From assembly GCA_965230415.1 (NCBI GenBank), contig CBDDKZ010000005.1, positions 3,658,001-3,722,000 on the forward strand: a stretch of DNA of 64,000 bases. The letters are read 5' to 3'. Origin of the DNA: CBDDKZ01 sp965230415 (GTDB lineage Bacteria; Bacteroidota; Bacteroidia; Cytophagales; JAAEPT01). Made by a program: the position numbers and the translations under genes. Below the pieces are notes generated by a model. That model was not told the DNA's origin and ran no database searches. It saw only the letters and a list, made by a program, of their open reading frames with translations. Positions 20,091 to 30,100 of the stretch are shown one piece after another (position 1 is the stretch's first letter; each line of letters opens with the position of its first letter).

Positions 20091-20798
20091 ATGAAAGGTT
20101 ATGCTCTTATTACAGGAGGTTCAAAAGGGATAGGAAAAGCATTGGTTTTGAAGTTCTTAGAAGAAGGATATGCCGTGTTGACCTGTGCGCGGGGCGAAGA
20201 AAATCTGGCCTTATTACAAAGTGAGTGTGATGCTCAATTTGGACAAGGGCTTTTAACAACTGTAGCTTGTGATTTGTCTCTTTCAGAAGGACGCAATGTA
20301 CTGGTAAAGTCCATAAAGAATATGGATAAACCGATTCGAATACTCATTAACAATACAGGGATTTATATTCCTGGTGAGCTTTATAAGGAGGAAGAGGGAA
20401 CGCTGGAACATTTAATGGCAACGAATGTATATAGTGCTTACCATGTTACCCGAATGGTAGTTGGAGACATGATAAATAAAAAAGAGGGTAGTATTTTCAA
20501 TATCTGCTCTACAGCCAGTATAAAAGCATATCCCAACGGGGGAGCGTATAGTGTGACCAAATTCGCGCTCTTAGGATATAGCAAGTGCCTGCGGGAGGAA
20601 TTAAAAGAATCTAATATTAAAGTTACTGCCGTATTGCCAGGGCCTGTATTTACACCAAGTTGGGATGGCGTGGATATTCCGGAAGAGCGCTTCATAAGTG
20701 CAGAGGATGTTGCAAAAACAATATGGGATACATTTCAGCTGTCAGATAGAGCCGTTGTTGAGGAATTGCTCATAAGACCTCAACTGGGAGACCTCTAG
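20091..20798 (+). CDS. Short-chain dehydrogenase/reductase
   Basis: A 235-residue classical SDR. The nucleotide-binding motif is TGGSKGIGKAL, the stabilising segment is ILINNTGIYIP (NNTG in place of NNAG), and the catalytic residues are Ser in NICSTASIKAY and Y-x3-K in YSVTKFALLGY. This is the fold of 3-ketoacyl-reductase-like enzymes; the substrate cannot be read from the sequence. The C-terminal DTFQLSDRAVVEELLIRPQLGDL ending is common in SDRs annotated as 3-ketoacyl-ACP reductase. It appears to be a single gene ahead of ispG. Confidence 0.85.
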   Translation: MKGYALITGGSKGIGKALVLKFLEEGYAVLTCARGEENLALLQSECDAQFGQGLLTTVACDLSLSEGRNVLVKSIKNMDKPIRILINNTGIYIPGELYKEEEGTLEHLMATNVYSAYHVTRMVVGDMINKKEGSIFNICSTASIKAYPNGGAYSVTKFALLGYSKCLREELKESNIKVTAVLPGPVFTPSWDGVDIPEERFISAEDVAKTIWDTFQLSDRAVVEELLIRPQLGDL

Positions 20799-20863
20799 TA
20801 AATATAATTTCAATTTCGGAGTGGGTTTACCATATAAAAGGAATGTGCAAGTTACTGTTTATG

Positions 20864-20871
20864 TATATTTG
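20864..20871 (+). promoter_or_regulatory. Candidate -7 promoter element for ispG
   Basis: TATATTTG fits the Bacteroidota -7 consensus TAnnTTTG and lies 34 bases before the ispG start. I found no clear TTG at the -33 position, so support is partial. Confidence 0.35.
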
Positions 20872-20905
20872 CAAAACATAAGTAAGAATTGCTTGTTTTA
20901 ATACT

Positions 20906-22840
20906 ATGGATTTATTTAAATCATATTGTCCTTCTCTGCTTAATTATAATCGCAGAGAAACTATTGAAGTAAAAATCGGAGATGTGTACTGCGGATCCAT
21001 GCATCCTATTCGTGTGCAGTCCATGACAACCGTGGATACGATGAACACAAAAGGATCCATTGAGCAGGTGAAGCGTATGGTCGATGCCGGTTGTGAGTAT
21101 GTACGTATAACAGCTCCCAGTAAAAAGGAAGCTCAAAACCTCGAAGAAATTAAGAAAGGATTAATTCGGGATGGCTATAACGTACCTCTTATTGCTGATA
21201 TTCATTTTACACCAAATGCCGCTGAGGTTGCTGCACGCATCATCGAAAAAGTAAGGATAAATCCAGGAAACTACGCCGATAAGAAAAGGTTCGATATTAT
21301 CGAGTATGATGATCAAAGCTATCAGGAAGAAATAGATCGCATAAGAGCGCGTTTTGTTCCATTAGTTCACTTATGTAAGGAGTATGGTACTGCCATGCGC
21401 ATAGGAACTAATCATGGTTCACTGTCTGACCGGATTTTAAGCCGGTATGGAGATACGCCACACGGAATGGTGGAGTCGGCCCTGGAATTTTTGCGCATTT
21501 GTGAGGACGAATCCTATTATAATATTGTACTGTCCATGAAGGCAAGTAATACCCGCGTTATGGTTCAGGCATATCGCCTGCTTGCTCAGCGTTTGGACGA
21601 AGAAGGACTTAAAGCTTACCCCTTACACCTGGGCGTAACAGAAGCTGGCGAAGGTGAAGACGGACGTATTAAGTCAGCAGTTGGAATAGGTACTTTATTG
21701 GAAGACGGCTTGGGAGATACCGTTCGCGTAAGTTTAACGGAAGAGCCTGAATTGGAGGCTCCGGTGGCGAAAGCGCTGGTAGACAGATATACAGTCAGAA
21801 AAGAATGCATTGCAGATACGCACGTCAAGCTTATTAAAGACCCTTATAATTATCAAAAGCGGGAAACTACTCAAAATGATATCCTTGGAGGTGAAAATGT
21901 GCCGCGGGTAGTAGCAGATTTCAGCACTGAACAGGCAATTACCACTCAAAGCCTTAAAAAGATTGGCTACCACTACCTGTCAGCTACCGATAAATGGGCT
22001 ATGGACGACTTAGGAGTTGATTTTATTTATTTAGGTGATAAGCCTTTGCCTTTTATGCCTCCCTCGGGTTTAAGACAGGTGGTTGATTTTGAATGTTGGA
22101 CTACCTTGCAGGAAACCAACAATATTATACCTTTTCTCAATTGGAAAGACTATTTGGATGCTTCTATCGATGGCCTGAAGTTTGTATCGGCGAATACTAC
22201 AGATATTACCGAGGAGCTAATGGAGAAAATACAAAGCGATAAACAACTGATCCTTGTATTGGAAACCAGCAAAGAGCATGCAATGGCAGACTTAAGAGCT
22301 ACTTTTTTTCAATTGATAGAAAAGAATGGTCCCGTTCCCGTAATTATCAAACAGCACTACGATTTACCAGATAGTGAGCGAACGCAACTTTACGCAGCTA
22401 CAGACCTGGGAGGTTTATTGGTAGATGGACTGGGAGATGGTATTTGGCTTACCAATTCAAATATAGATACCGGGGAACTGAGTAAGCTGTCTTTCGGGAT
22501 ATTGCAAGCAGCCAGAACGAGAATGACAAAAACAGAGTATATCTCTTGCCCGTCATGTGGACGAACACTCTTTGATTTACAGGAAACTACTGCTAAAATT
22601 AGAGCCAGAACAGATCATCTTAAAGGAGTTAAAATAGGAATCATGGGCTGTATTGTTAACGGCCCAGGTGAAATGGCAGATGCAGACTATGGTTATGTGG
22701 GGTCCGGACCCGGCAAAATATCACTTTACAAGGGACAAGAAGTGATAAAAAAAGGAGTGCCCTCAGAAGAAGCTGTCGATCAGCTGATAGAATTAATAAA
22801 AGAAGATGGCTCGTGGATAGACCCCGTAGCCACAACTTGA
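20906..22840 (+). CDS. ispG: 4-hydroxy-3-methylbut-2-en-1-yl diphosphate synthase (large type)
   Basis: A 644-residue IspG (GcpE). It converts MEcPP to HMBPP in the MEP isoprenoid pathway. The N-terminal TIM barrel (about 15-290) has the PIRVQSMTTVDTMNTKGSIE opening; a central extra domain (about 300-520) makes this the long form seen in Bacteroidota, Chlamydiae and plants; the C-terminal domain has the 4Fe-4S ligands C-P-S-C and GIMGCIVNGPGE with the third Cys and the conserved Glu. All catalytic features are intact. The small gene at 22848 follows seven bases later. Confidence 0.96.
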   Translation: MDLFKSYCPSLLNYNRRETIEVKIGDVYCGSMHPIRVQSMTTVDTMNTKGSIEQVKRMVDAGCEYVRITAPSKKEAQNLEEIKKGLIRDGYNVPLIADIHFTPNAAEVAARIIEKVRINPGNYADKKRFDIIEYDDQSYQEEIDRIRARFVPLVHLCKEYGTAMRIGTNHGSLSDRILSRYGDTPHGMVESALEFLRICEDESYYNIVLSMKASNTRVMVQAYRLLAQRLDEEGLKAYPLHLGVTEAGEGEDGRIKSAVGIGTLLEDGLGDTVRVSLTEEPELEAPVAKALVDRYTVRKECIADTHVKLIKDPYNYQKRETTQNDILGGENVPRVVADFSTEQAITTQSLKKIGYHYLSATDKWAMDDLGVDFIYLGDKPLPFMPPSGLRQVVDFECWTTLQETNNIIPFLNWKDYLDASIDGLKFVSANTTDITEELMEKIQSDKQLILVLETSKEHAMADLRATFFQLIEKNGPVPVIIKQHYDLPDSERTQLYAATDLGGLLVDGLGDGIWLTNSNIDTGELSKLSFGILQAARTRMTKTEYISCPSCGRTLFDLQETTAKIRARTDHLKGVKIGIMGCIVNGPGEMADADYGYVGSGPGKISLYKGQEVIKKGVPSEEAVDQLIELIKEDGSWIDPVATT

Positions 22841-22847
22841 TGATATT

Positions 22848-23006
22848 ATGAAGAACTATTTCGGCTTTGGCCCCTTATTCACTTATTTCTTTAAGAAAAG
22901 AAATAAGAAAGCACCACTTGATGTAAAGGTAATGCATTTCATAAACAGGTTTTCGATTATAGTCTTTTTACTGGCTGTTATCTATTATATAATTAAGCAC
23001 GTCTGA
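22848..23006 (+). CDS. Small conserved-looking membrane protein (52 residues)
   Basis: The ATG at 22848 opens a 52-residue frame ending TGA at 23004-23006. It encodes MKNYFGFGPLFTYFF, then a basic KKRNKKAP stretch, then one helix (SIIVFLLAVIYYIIK). The start GFGPLFTYFFKKR and length resemble a small uncharacterised Bacteroidota family (I think DUF6728, not certain). It lies seven bases after ispG and is probably co-transcribed. Function is unknown. Confidence 0.65.
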   Translation: MKNYFGFGPLFTYFFKKRNKKAPLDVKVMHFINRFSIIVFLLAVIYYIIKHV

Positions 23007-23112
23007 TTAGCATAGCTATACATAGCAATTACTTTGGAACAAGCATAATAATACCCGAATAAGAAATTTCCATTCCTCCTGTTAATATCCTTTTATATTC
23101 TGTGAAAGTTAT

Positions 23113-23120
23113 TAAATTTG
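23113..23120 (+). promoter_or_regulatory. Candidate -7 promoter element for hisGD
   Basis: TAAATTTG matches TAnnTTTG and lies 49 bases before the hisG start. At the expected -33 place there is TTT rather than TTG. The leader between it and hisG shows no obvious His-rich leader peptide or attenuator hairpin. Confidence 0.4.
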
Positions 23121-23169
23121 CCGGATACGGGGCGAGGACTAGATTTCGCATCCTAAACGACCTAAAGAT

Positions 23170-24030
23170 ATGAGTGAAGTAATACGAATGGCGATACAAA
23201 AATCGGGCCGCCTGAGTGAAGATTCCCTGAAATTAGTAAAAGAAAGCGGGATAAATTTCAGTAAAGCAGGTGGTACCCTCAAATCAGCTGCATACAATTA
23301 TCCACTTGAGTTTTTGTACCTCCGAGACGACGATATTCCGGGTTACGTGGCCGATGGTGTTGCCGATATTGGTATCGTAGGCGACAATGTGCGTGTGGAA
23401 AAAGCTAAGGACGTCGAAATAATAAAGAAATTAGGGTTTTCAAAGTGTCGTTTATCCATCGGTTTGCCTAAAAATTTCGATTACAAAGGAGTACAGGATC
23501 TGGACGGAATGGAAATTGCTACCTCTTATCCGAAACTCTTAACAGACTTCTTAAGTCAAAACAATGTCAGTGCAAACATCCATGAAATAAGTGGTTCGGT
23601 TGAAATTGCTCCGAGCATCGGTTTAGCAGATGCCGTATGTGATTTGGTAAGTTCGGGAAGTACGCTTATAAGTAATGGATTGAAAGAGGCAGAGGTGATC
23701 TTTAAGTCAGAAGCTGTGCTGGTTTGTAATAAAAACCTGATCGCTGAAAAAAGAGCGATTTTAGATCGTTTGCTTTTCAGAATAGAAGCGGTTTTGAGAG
23801 CAAGAAATACTAAGTATATTACACTAAATGCACCTAACAATTCGTTAGATAAAATAATAGCTCTTCTTCCTGGTGTAAAAAGCCCGTCAGTGACATCTTT
23901 ATCAATGGAAGGTTGGAGCTCGGTTTCTTCAGTTGTGAAAGAAGATAATTTCTGGGAAGTAATAGCTAACCTGCAGGAAGCAGGTGCTGAAGGAATATTA
24001 GTATTGCCTATAGAAAAAATAATTGAATAG
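23170..24030 (+). CDS. hisG: ATP phosphoribosyltransferase, long form
   Basis: A 286-residue HisG, the first enzyme of histidine synthesis (ATP + PRPP to phosphoribosyl-ATP). The N-terminal catalytic domains hold IAIQKSGRLSEDSLKL, DIGIVGDNV and the PRPP-binding segment ADAVCDLVSSGSTLISNGL. Residues from about 210 form the C-terminal ACT-like regulatory domain (KSPSVTSLSMEGWSSVSSVV, GAEGILVLPIEKIIE), so this is the hexameric, histidine-inhibited long form that needs no HisZ. Fourteen bases separate it from hisD. Confidence 0.96.
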   Translation: MSEVIRMAIQKSGRLSEDSLKLVKESGINFSKAGGTLKSAAYNYPLEFLYLRDDDIPGYVADGVADIGIVGDNVRVEKAKDVEIIKKLGFSKCRLSIGLPKNFDYKGVQDLDGMEIATSYPKLLTDFLSQNNVSANIHEISGSVEIAPSIGLADAVCDLVSSGSTLISNGLKEAEVIFKSEAVLVCNKNLIAEKRAILDRLLFRIEAVLRARNTKYITLNAPNNSLDKIIALLPGVKSPSVTSLSMEGWSSVSSVVKEDNFWEVIANLQEAGAEGILVLPIEKIIE

Positions 24031-24044
24031 AAAGTAGCACAATA

Positions 24045-25349
24045 ATGCGTATGACAACGACAGAATTACTGAAAAAATATGTTTATCCGGAACGAAATGA
24101 GTGGAACACAATTATGGAGCGTCCAGTGTTTGATCATTCCAGTCTGGAAGAGCGTGTCATACCCATATTGAAAGCTGTTGAAGAAAACGGAGACCAGGCG
24201 TTAAAAGATTTTACATCGAAATTTGATGGTGTGGAATTGGAAAGCCTTGCGGTAACCTCCGAAGAAATTGCTGAAGCTCAAAGCTTGGTCTCAGACGAGC
24301 TGAAAGAAGCGATAAAGCTTGCCGAAAGTAATATAAGGACCTTCCACGAATCACAAAAGGAGATCGTAAAACAGGTAGAAACTACAAAAGGTGTTACTTG
24401 CTGGAGGGAAAGTCGAGCAATATCCAATGTAGGGCTTTACATCCCTGGAGGTACAGCTCCTTTGTTCTCTACAATCCTCATGTTGGCAGTACCGGCAAAG
24501 GTAGCCGGATGTCGTGAAATTGTACTTTGTACTCCTCCGGCAAAAGATGGTTCGGTGCATCCCGCTATATTGTTTACAGCAGGATTTTTAGGAATAGATA
24601 AAATAATTAAAGTTGGTGGGGCACAAGCTATAGCTGCAATGGCTTATGGTACAGAAAGTGTTTCCAAAGTATATAAAATATTTGGTCCCGGAAACCAGTA
24701 TGTTACTGCTGCTAAACAATTGGTGAGTAAAGACATGGTGGCAATTGATATGCCCGCCGGACCTTCCGAAGTGCAGGTGATCGCAGATGAACATGCAAAT
24801 CCCAATTTTATTGCAGCAGATTTATTGTCTCAAGCAGAACATGGAGTAGATAGCCAGGTTTTGTTAGTGACAACTTCAGAAACAATAGTTGATGCTGTTG
24901 AAGAAGCTCTTCAAAGACAACTGGCAGAACTACCAAGAAAGGAAATTGCTGAAAAAGCTTTGTTAAATAGCCGATCTATAGTGTTAAAGACGATAGATCA
25001 GGTAATGGATTTTACTAATGAATACGCACCTGAACATTTGATTATTCAGGTAGAAAACTACTCCGAGCTCGTTAGTAGAGTAGAAAATGCAGGTTCTGTA
25101 TTTCTCGGCAGGTATACACCGGAATCGGCCGGCGATTACGCTTCCGGTACCAATCATACGCTTCCTACCAATGGTTATGCAAAAACGTATTCAGGTGTAT
25201 CCCTGGATTCCTTTGTTAAGAAAATTACCTTTCAGGAAATTACCAAAGAAGGAATAAACGCCCTGGGTAGTGCCATAGAAATTATGGCTCATGAAGAGCA
25301 ATTGGATGCACACAAAAACGCCGTAACCCTTCGAATGAACGAAGATTAA
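24045..25349 (+). CDS. hisD: Histidinol dehydrogenase
   Basis: A 434-residue HisD, which oxidises L-histidinol to L-histidine with NAD and zinc. Seen are ISNVGLYIPGGTAPLFSTIL, FGPGNQYVTAAKQLVS, PAGPSEVQVIADEHANP, zinc-ligand region LLSQAEHGVDSQV and the catalytic TNEYAPEHLIIQ and SAGDYASGTNHTLPTNGYA segments. Length is normal. It is co-transcribed with hisG, and a strong terminator follows at 25371, so hisC, hisB and later genes are not in this operon. Confidence 0.96.
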   Translation: MRMTTTELLKKYVYPERNEWNTIMERPVFDHSSLEERVIPILKAVEENGDQALKDFTSKFDGVELESLAVTSEEIAEAQSLVSDELKEAIKLAESNIRTFHESQKEIVKQVETTKGVTCWRESRAISNVGLYIPGGTAPLFSTILMLAVPAKVAGCREIVLCTPPAKDGSVHPAILFTAGFLGIDKIIKVGGAQAIAAMAYGTESVSKVYKIFGPGNQYVTAAKQLVSKDMVAIDMPAGPSEVQVIADEHANPNFIAADLLSQAEHGVDSQVLLVTTSETIVDAVEEALQRQLAELPRKEIAEKALLNSRSIVLKTIDQVMDFTNEYAPEHLIIQVENYSELVSRVENAGSVFLGRYTPESAGDYASGTNHTLPTNGYAKTYSGVSLDSFVKKITFQEITKEGINALGSAIEIMAHEEQLDAHKNAVTLRMNED

Positions 25350-25370
25350 TCATATAGAAAACTTATTTCA

Positions 25371-25412
25371 GGGCTATTGCATAACTGTATGCAATAGCCC
25401 TTTTGTTTTTTT
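25371..25412 (+). terminator. Rho-independent terminator after hisD
   Basis: A perfect 12-bp stem, GGGCTATTGCAT (25371-25382) with ATGCAATAGCCC (25389-25400), encloses a 6-base loop and is followed by a T-rich tract. It ends the hisGD transcript. Confidence 0.9.
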
Positions 25413-25678
25413 AAGCGATATACTTTTTGACGCTCATTGGGCCTCAATTAAAGACTCAATTTTTATTAATTCAAAGGCCAGAGAACTCAATACATTTATG
25501 TATAAAAACTAAACTAACAAGTACCGGATTTTAGTGGTACCATCTGTTAAAAGTTGCCTAATAAAAATATAGTTAAAATTTAACTTATGATTAACTGACT
25601 AATAATCAGTAGGTATTACGTTTGTGATGTACTTTTTAAAGCACGTCTTAACTAATTTTTAATTTAAATACTTTTGAT

Positions 25679-26254
25679 ATGAGACTTATTAATCTGACTC
25701 TGTTTTTATCTTTTTTCTCATGGTTTACGGCAAACGCTTGTTGTCCCGAAGATGTAAATCATGATGGTGTAATCGACAACAACGACGTGACTGCGATTAA
25801 CGCAGTTTTCGGGACAACCTGTACGGGATGCCTGGAAGATGTAAATGGTGATGGTTTAATTGATATAGTTGATGTTAATATCGTTACAGCTGCTATCGGT
25901 ACCCCAATTATTTTCTGTCCTGAAGATGTAAATTGTGATCGCGTAGTAAATTCAAATGATGTATTGGCTGTTTCAGCATTAGTGGGGGTTACGTGTAATT
26001 GCCTCGAAGATGTGGACCGCAGTGGTACGGTTACCCAGACCGATGTGAACCTTGTTTCTGCCGCTTTAGGTAAACGAATTTGCCCCGAAGATATTACCGG
26101 CGATGGTTTTATAAATGTACAGGATTTTTTGTCGCTCATTGGAGCTTTTAATACTACCTGCACCTGTCCTCAGGATGTAGATGGTGATGGAGACGTGGAT
26201 GTGGATGACTTTTTGGCGCTCGTGATCGTATTTGATCATGTGTGCTGTCATTAG
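25679..26254 (+). CDS. Secreted protein of six dockerin-like calcium-binding repeats
   Basis: A 191-residue protein: signal peptide (1-20, ending FTANA), then only six units of about 28 residues, each built on [PL]-E-D-V-[ND]-x-[DS]-G-x-[IV]-x-x-x-D-V, the F-hand calcium loop of type I dockerin repeats, and each closed by Cys residues (TTCTGC, TCNC, TCTC, CCH). Two units make one dockerin, so this equals three in a row with alternating PED and LED starts. No catalytic or cell-surface sorting domain is present. Units three and four have weaker loops (NCDRVV, RSGTVT). The role is unknown; a calcium-stabilised secreted spacer or adhesion module is inferred. Confidence 0.8.
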   Translation: MRLINLTLFLSFFSWFTANACCPEDVNHDGVIDNNDVTAINAVFGTTCTGCLEDVNGDGLIDIVDVNIVTAAIGTPIIFCPEDVNCDRVVNSNDVLAVSALVGVTCNCLEDVDRSGTVTQTDVNLVSAALGKRICPEDITGDGFINVQDFLSLIGAFNTTCTCPQDVDGDGDVDVDDFLALVIVFDHVCCH

Positions 26255-26269
26255 AAAAGAAATTTAAGA

Positions 26270-26310
26270 TTAAGCAGTTTCAAACTTGTTTGAAACTGCT
26301 TAATGCTTTT
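26270..26310 (+). terminator. Rho-independent terminator after the dockerin-repeat gene
   Basis: A perfect 16-bp stem, TTAAGCAGTTTCAAAC (26270-26285) with GTTTGAAACTGCTTAA (26288-26303), has a 2-base loop (effectively 4) and is followed by TGCTTTT. Confidence 0.85.
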
Positions 26311-26361
26311 GTGCAAAAAAAATCACACAGTCATTTCCAAACCAAATAATCTGGTAACAGC

Positions 26362-26745
26362 TTATCTAAGTATGCTGTTCCTGGTGCAGCCACTGCTTTT
26401 TTGTACGTAATTGCTCGTTACTCTCCACATGTTCCGGATCAGGTACACAACGTCTACAGGACAGACCAAAGCACAGGAAGGCTCTTCGTGAAAGCCTACA
26501 CACTCCGTACATTTATCTGGAGCAATGTAGTAGAATAGCGCTCCGTTAATTCCGTTTGAGTTATTCACAATAGGTGCCATTGTCGTACTCGATTCTATTG
26601 TCTTGTTGTCCCGTTCAATGACTCCTTTCAACATAGTGCCTTCAGAATATGTCCAAGATTCGCCGGGGGCATATATGGCATTGTTTGGACACTCACTTTC
26701 ACAAGCATGACAAATAATACATGCTTCATTAATTAGTAAAGCCAT
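26362..26745 (-). CDS. 4Fe-4S dicluster ferredoxin with a frameshifted C-terminus
   Basis: A 127-residue ferredoxin. Cluster one uses C-x2-C-x2-C-x3-C-P (CIICHACESECP), cluster two CTEC and CALVCP. All eight cluster ligands lie before the break. After CPVD the frame reads VVYLIRNMW, while the +1 frame reads CCVPDPEHVESNEQL and ends in WLHQEQHT-stop (TAG at 26366-26368), the tail expected in Bacteroidota homologues. A single base missing near 26451-26453 explains this. The gene is a single unit; it carries electrons in a redox reaction that cannot be named. Confidence 0.85.
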   Translation of the reverse strand: MALLINEACIICHACESECPNNAIYAPGESWTYSEGTMLKGVIERDNKTIESSTTMAPIVNNSNGINGALFYYIAPDKCTECVGFHEEPSCALVCPVDVVYLIRNMWRVTSNYVQKSSGCTRNSILR

Positions 26746-27143
26746 AATTTTAATAGTGTTTAGATGATAAAATTTTTTTGTATAAAAGAAGTGGAGTCTA
26801 ATATGACGGTGGAGGACGTGCTAGCTGCGAGGTAAGTTTTATAAGAGCACGTAAACGTGACTTTTTGAAGGAATCAGGAATCACATTTTGATTGGTGCTC
26901 GTACTAACGTCTTTTTTTATCGGAAAGGGTGAGAATAGTTTGCAGTTGAAACTTAGAACTGTTAGAACGTAATTAATTAGCTTAGTGCAGAGTCAACATT
27001 TATGAATGAAATCTGGTTCCAATAACCCTTAATCACATTTCTATTTGGAAAAATACAATTGAAAATAGCAAAATACTCAGATAATCTTAGCATTTTCGGG
27101 TAGTATCAGTAATTAAGTTATGTATTCTCAATAACAGCATAAT
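26746..27143. other. Intergenic region between divergent ferredoxin and CHAT genes
   Basis: About 400 AT-rich bases between two divergent starts. A small 4-bp hairpin CACG-TAAA-CGTG (26848-26859) followed by ACTTTTT is too weak to call a terminator. I found no good TAnnTTTG element on either strand, no RNA gene and no convincing small reading frame. Confidence 0.5.
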
Positions 27144-30100
27144 ATGCTAAGGTATTATTTTATAGTACTCTTATTATTCCCTTTGATGTTAAGCGCACAG
27201 GTTTTGACAGACAAGAAATTGGAACAGGCTCAAACTTTATTAGGTAATGAAGAGTATGAAAAGGCATCAGCACTTTTCGAAGAAGCGATGAATATAAAGG
27301 AGAATGAAGTCCATTGTCTTGAAGGGCTTGTTCGTACCTATTCCTTTTGGTCCTGGGCGCTTCGCAGTAACGGACAAAACGGGGATAATGAACTGTCTAA
27401 AGCGAGGCAATATGCAAAAACGCTTAATCGTAAGTACCCCGAAACAGCCGTTTCTCATCGATCGTCTGGAATAGTGAGTCAATATGGCGGTGAGTATGGT
27501 CAGGCCAGAACATACTATCAAAAAGCAATCCAAATCGATGACAAAGATGCCTATTCTATGTATTTACTTTGGTCTCTTTCAGAAAAGAATGACGAGTTGA
27601 AGCTGGAAGATCCTTTAATCAATAGAGTGCTCGAACTGAATCCTCAACTTGTTGAAGCCTGGCAGACTTTAGGCGATATTAATAAGCGTTTAAACCGATT
27701 GGATGAAGCGCTCATTAATTATAAAAAGGCTGCCGTCATTAAACCCAACTATTTTTTGTATTACAATATTGGAACCGTTGAACTTGAATTAGGAAATATT
27801 AATAACGCACTCTATAATTTCGAAGAATCGATTGCTATGGAAGAATCATTTTCCTGGGCTTATTATGGTAAGGCTATTGTCCATATTAATGCCGGAGAAT
27901 GGGCTACTGCCGCTGCGGATTTTAAGAAGGCAATTGAACTCAATTCGGCTGTTTATCCCTATTACGAGCAAATGTTAAGTCAATTTGACGGATTAAAGGA
28001 TTATCCTTTGGATGTGGTAGATCAGCGAGAAGTTCAAGAAGCAGAAGATGTTAAATCGTCCTATCCGCAATTTTATATGGAAGGTATTCAGGCTGCACAA
28101 AAGAAAGATTTTGTAACAGCCATTAACTTGTTGCAAAAATCTAAAGACTGGCAGGAAAAAAACAATTATGGCAAGGATATTTTGATATCCACAAGTGCCT
28201 GGCTCAGTCATTGTTATTTGGAACTGGGCAGGTATGAGCGGGCAATTGAAGTGTCTAAAGAACTGCTTCGCAACGATGAAACTTATTTTGTACCATCCGA
28301 TATTGCCTCTTTGCTTGCTACTATTGCTGCTGTTTATAACTATTGGGGAGACTATAGGAGGTCATTCGATTATCATAAAATGTCTGCGGATAAATTAGTG
28401 GAGATCGATAATAAAGACATGCTATGTACGGCTTATTTAAATGTATCACAAACAGCATTCGAATGTACGCTATATAACGAGGTAATCAACTATGGGATTA
28501 AGTGCATTGAATTATGTCACGAGGTAACTAATCGAATTAATGAAGGTTTATGTTACAATATAATGGCTCGTGCACTTATAGAGCTTGGAAGGTATGAAGA
28601 GGCCGGTGAACTTTTGCAGAAAGGTTTAAAGCTCTGTGATGAAATAGAAGGTATTCATCCCAAAGTAGAATTACTGCTTACGTTTGCTGCATATAAAAAC
28701 ATCATGCAGGATATGGTTAGCGCAGCAGCAGCTTATAATGAAGCAGTTGAATTGAACGATCCATTTTTAAACCCTTTGCACCCTAAAAATGCCCGCGTGT
28801 TTGCTGTGGGGGCCAATTTACACTTCAATAGCGGTTCGGCTAAAACAGGATTTCAATACCTGGAGATGGCCCGCCGCAATTATCAGGCACAAATTGAACA
28901 ATTTTTTCCTGCAATGGCTGAAGAAGGTAAGTTTTTGTTTTATTGGAGAATCATGAACTTTAATAACTTTTTCGCATCGTGTGTGGTTAATTATGCCGCT
29001 TTTTATCCTGGTATTTTAGGAGGTTTGTTTAATAATCTGATGAATCAGAAATCGCTGCTTTTGAACTACGATCTTAAGCGAAAGCAATTCATTACTACTA
29101 GTAAAAGTGAAGCACTTCGGTCCTTGTATGATAAATACCTTGAGCAACGTGAACTTCTAATGCATGCGTATCAATCAGATAGTATTCAATTGTTGCAAAA
29201 AGGGTGGGACATACAGGAAATTAGAAGAGAACTGGATTCATTGGATGTGGCTTTAGGGAAATATGAGCATTATTTGTCAAAAGCCAAACCTAAGGACTGG
29301 AAGGATGTGAAAAGGCACCTTAAAAAGGGACAGGCAGTGGTAGAGCTCTTCCAAACCGATTATAAAGTGATGAGCAAGGGAAATGACCGTTCGGGCGTGA
29401 TGATCATTGCTTTAGTAATGAGAGCCGATCGCGATACCTTACAAATGATCACATTGGAAGAGGGTAGTGACCTTCAAGGAGCGTTCTGCGAAACCTATTT
29501 TAATTATATGGAGAATGAAGTACTTGACAAAAAGTCATATGATCGTTATTGGAAGGAGATTGATAAAGCGCTGGTAGGTGCTAAAGAAGTATTTGTCTCT
29601 ACGGATGGGGTATACAACTTAATAAATATCAACACACTTTATGACCCTCAAAAGAAAGAGTTTGTTCAGGATAAGTACCAAGTGAGTTATCTGACAAATT
29701 CGTCGGACCTGTTAACTAGTAACAGAACTGCGGTAAAGCAGCAAACAGCAAGTTTATTTGGTTACCCCAATTTCAGGCTTACGGCGGGAGGAGTAAGGTT
29801 GGTAATGTCACAATTTGTTGCCGATACCACCATTAATGATTTGGCAATGAACGTTGAACTGGAAAGAGGTATTACCACTAATTTGCAGGAATTACCGGGG
29901 ACATTAATTGAAGTAAACGATATTTATACTACTTTAAAGAGCAATGGCTGGAAATGTACTGTTTATGTAAAGGACGATGCCCTGGAAGATCAATTGAAAA
30001 GGCAAGTTAATCCGGGAGTTTTGCATATTGCGACGCACGGTTTTTTTGACGAGCAGGCAACAGAAAAACATTTTCTTTTAGGGTCGGGCTTATTAATGGC

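Noticed and set aside
25617..25676. TAnnTTTG elements upstream of the dockerin-repeat gene (TACGTTTG 25617-25624, TACTTTTG 25669-25676)
   Set aside because: Neither has a TTG at the -33 distance, and the second would place the start point inside the coding region.
25759..26163. 134-residue minus-strand frame across the dockerin-repeat gene
   Set aside because: It is the mirror of the repeated calcium loops, Ser/Thr/Pro-rich and without start or context. The plus-strand gene has a signal peptide and terminator.
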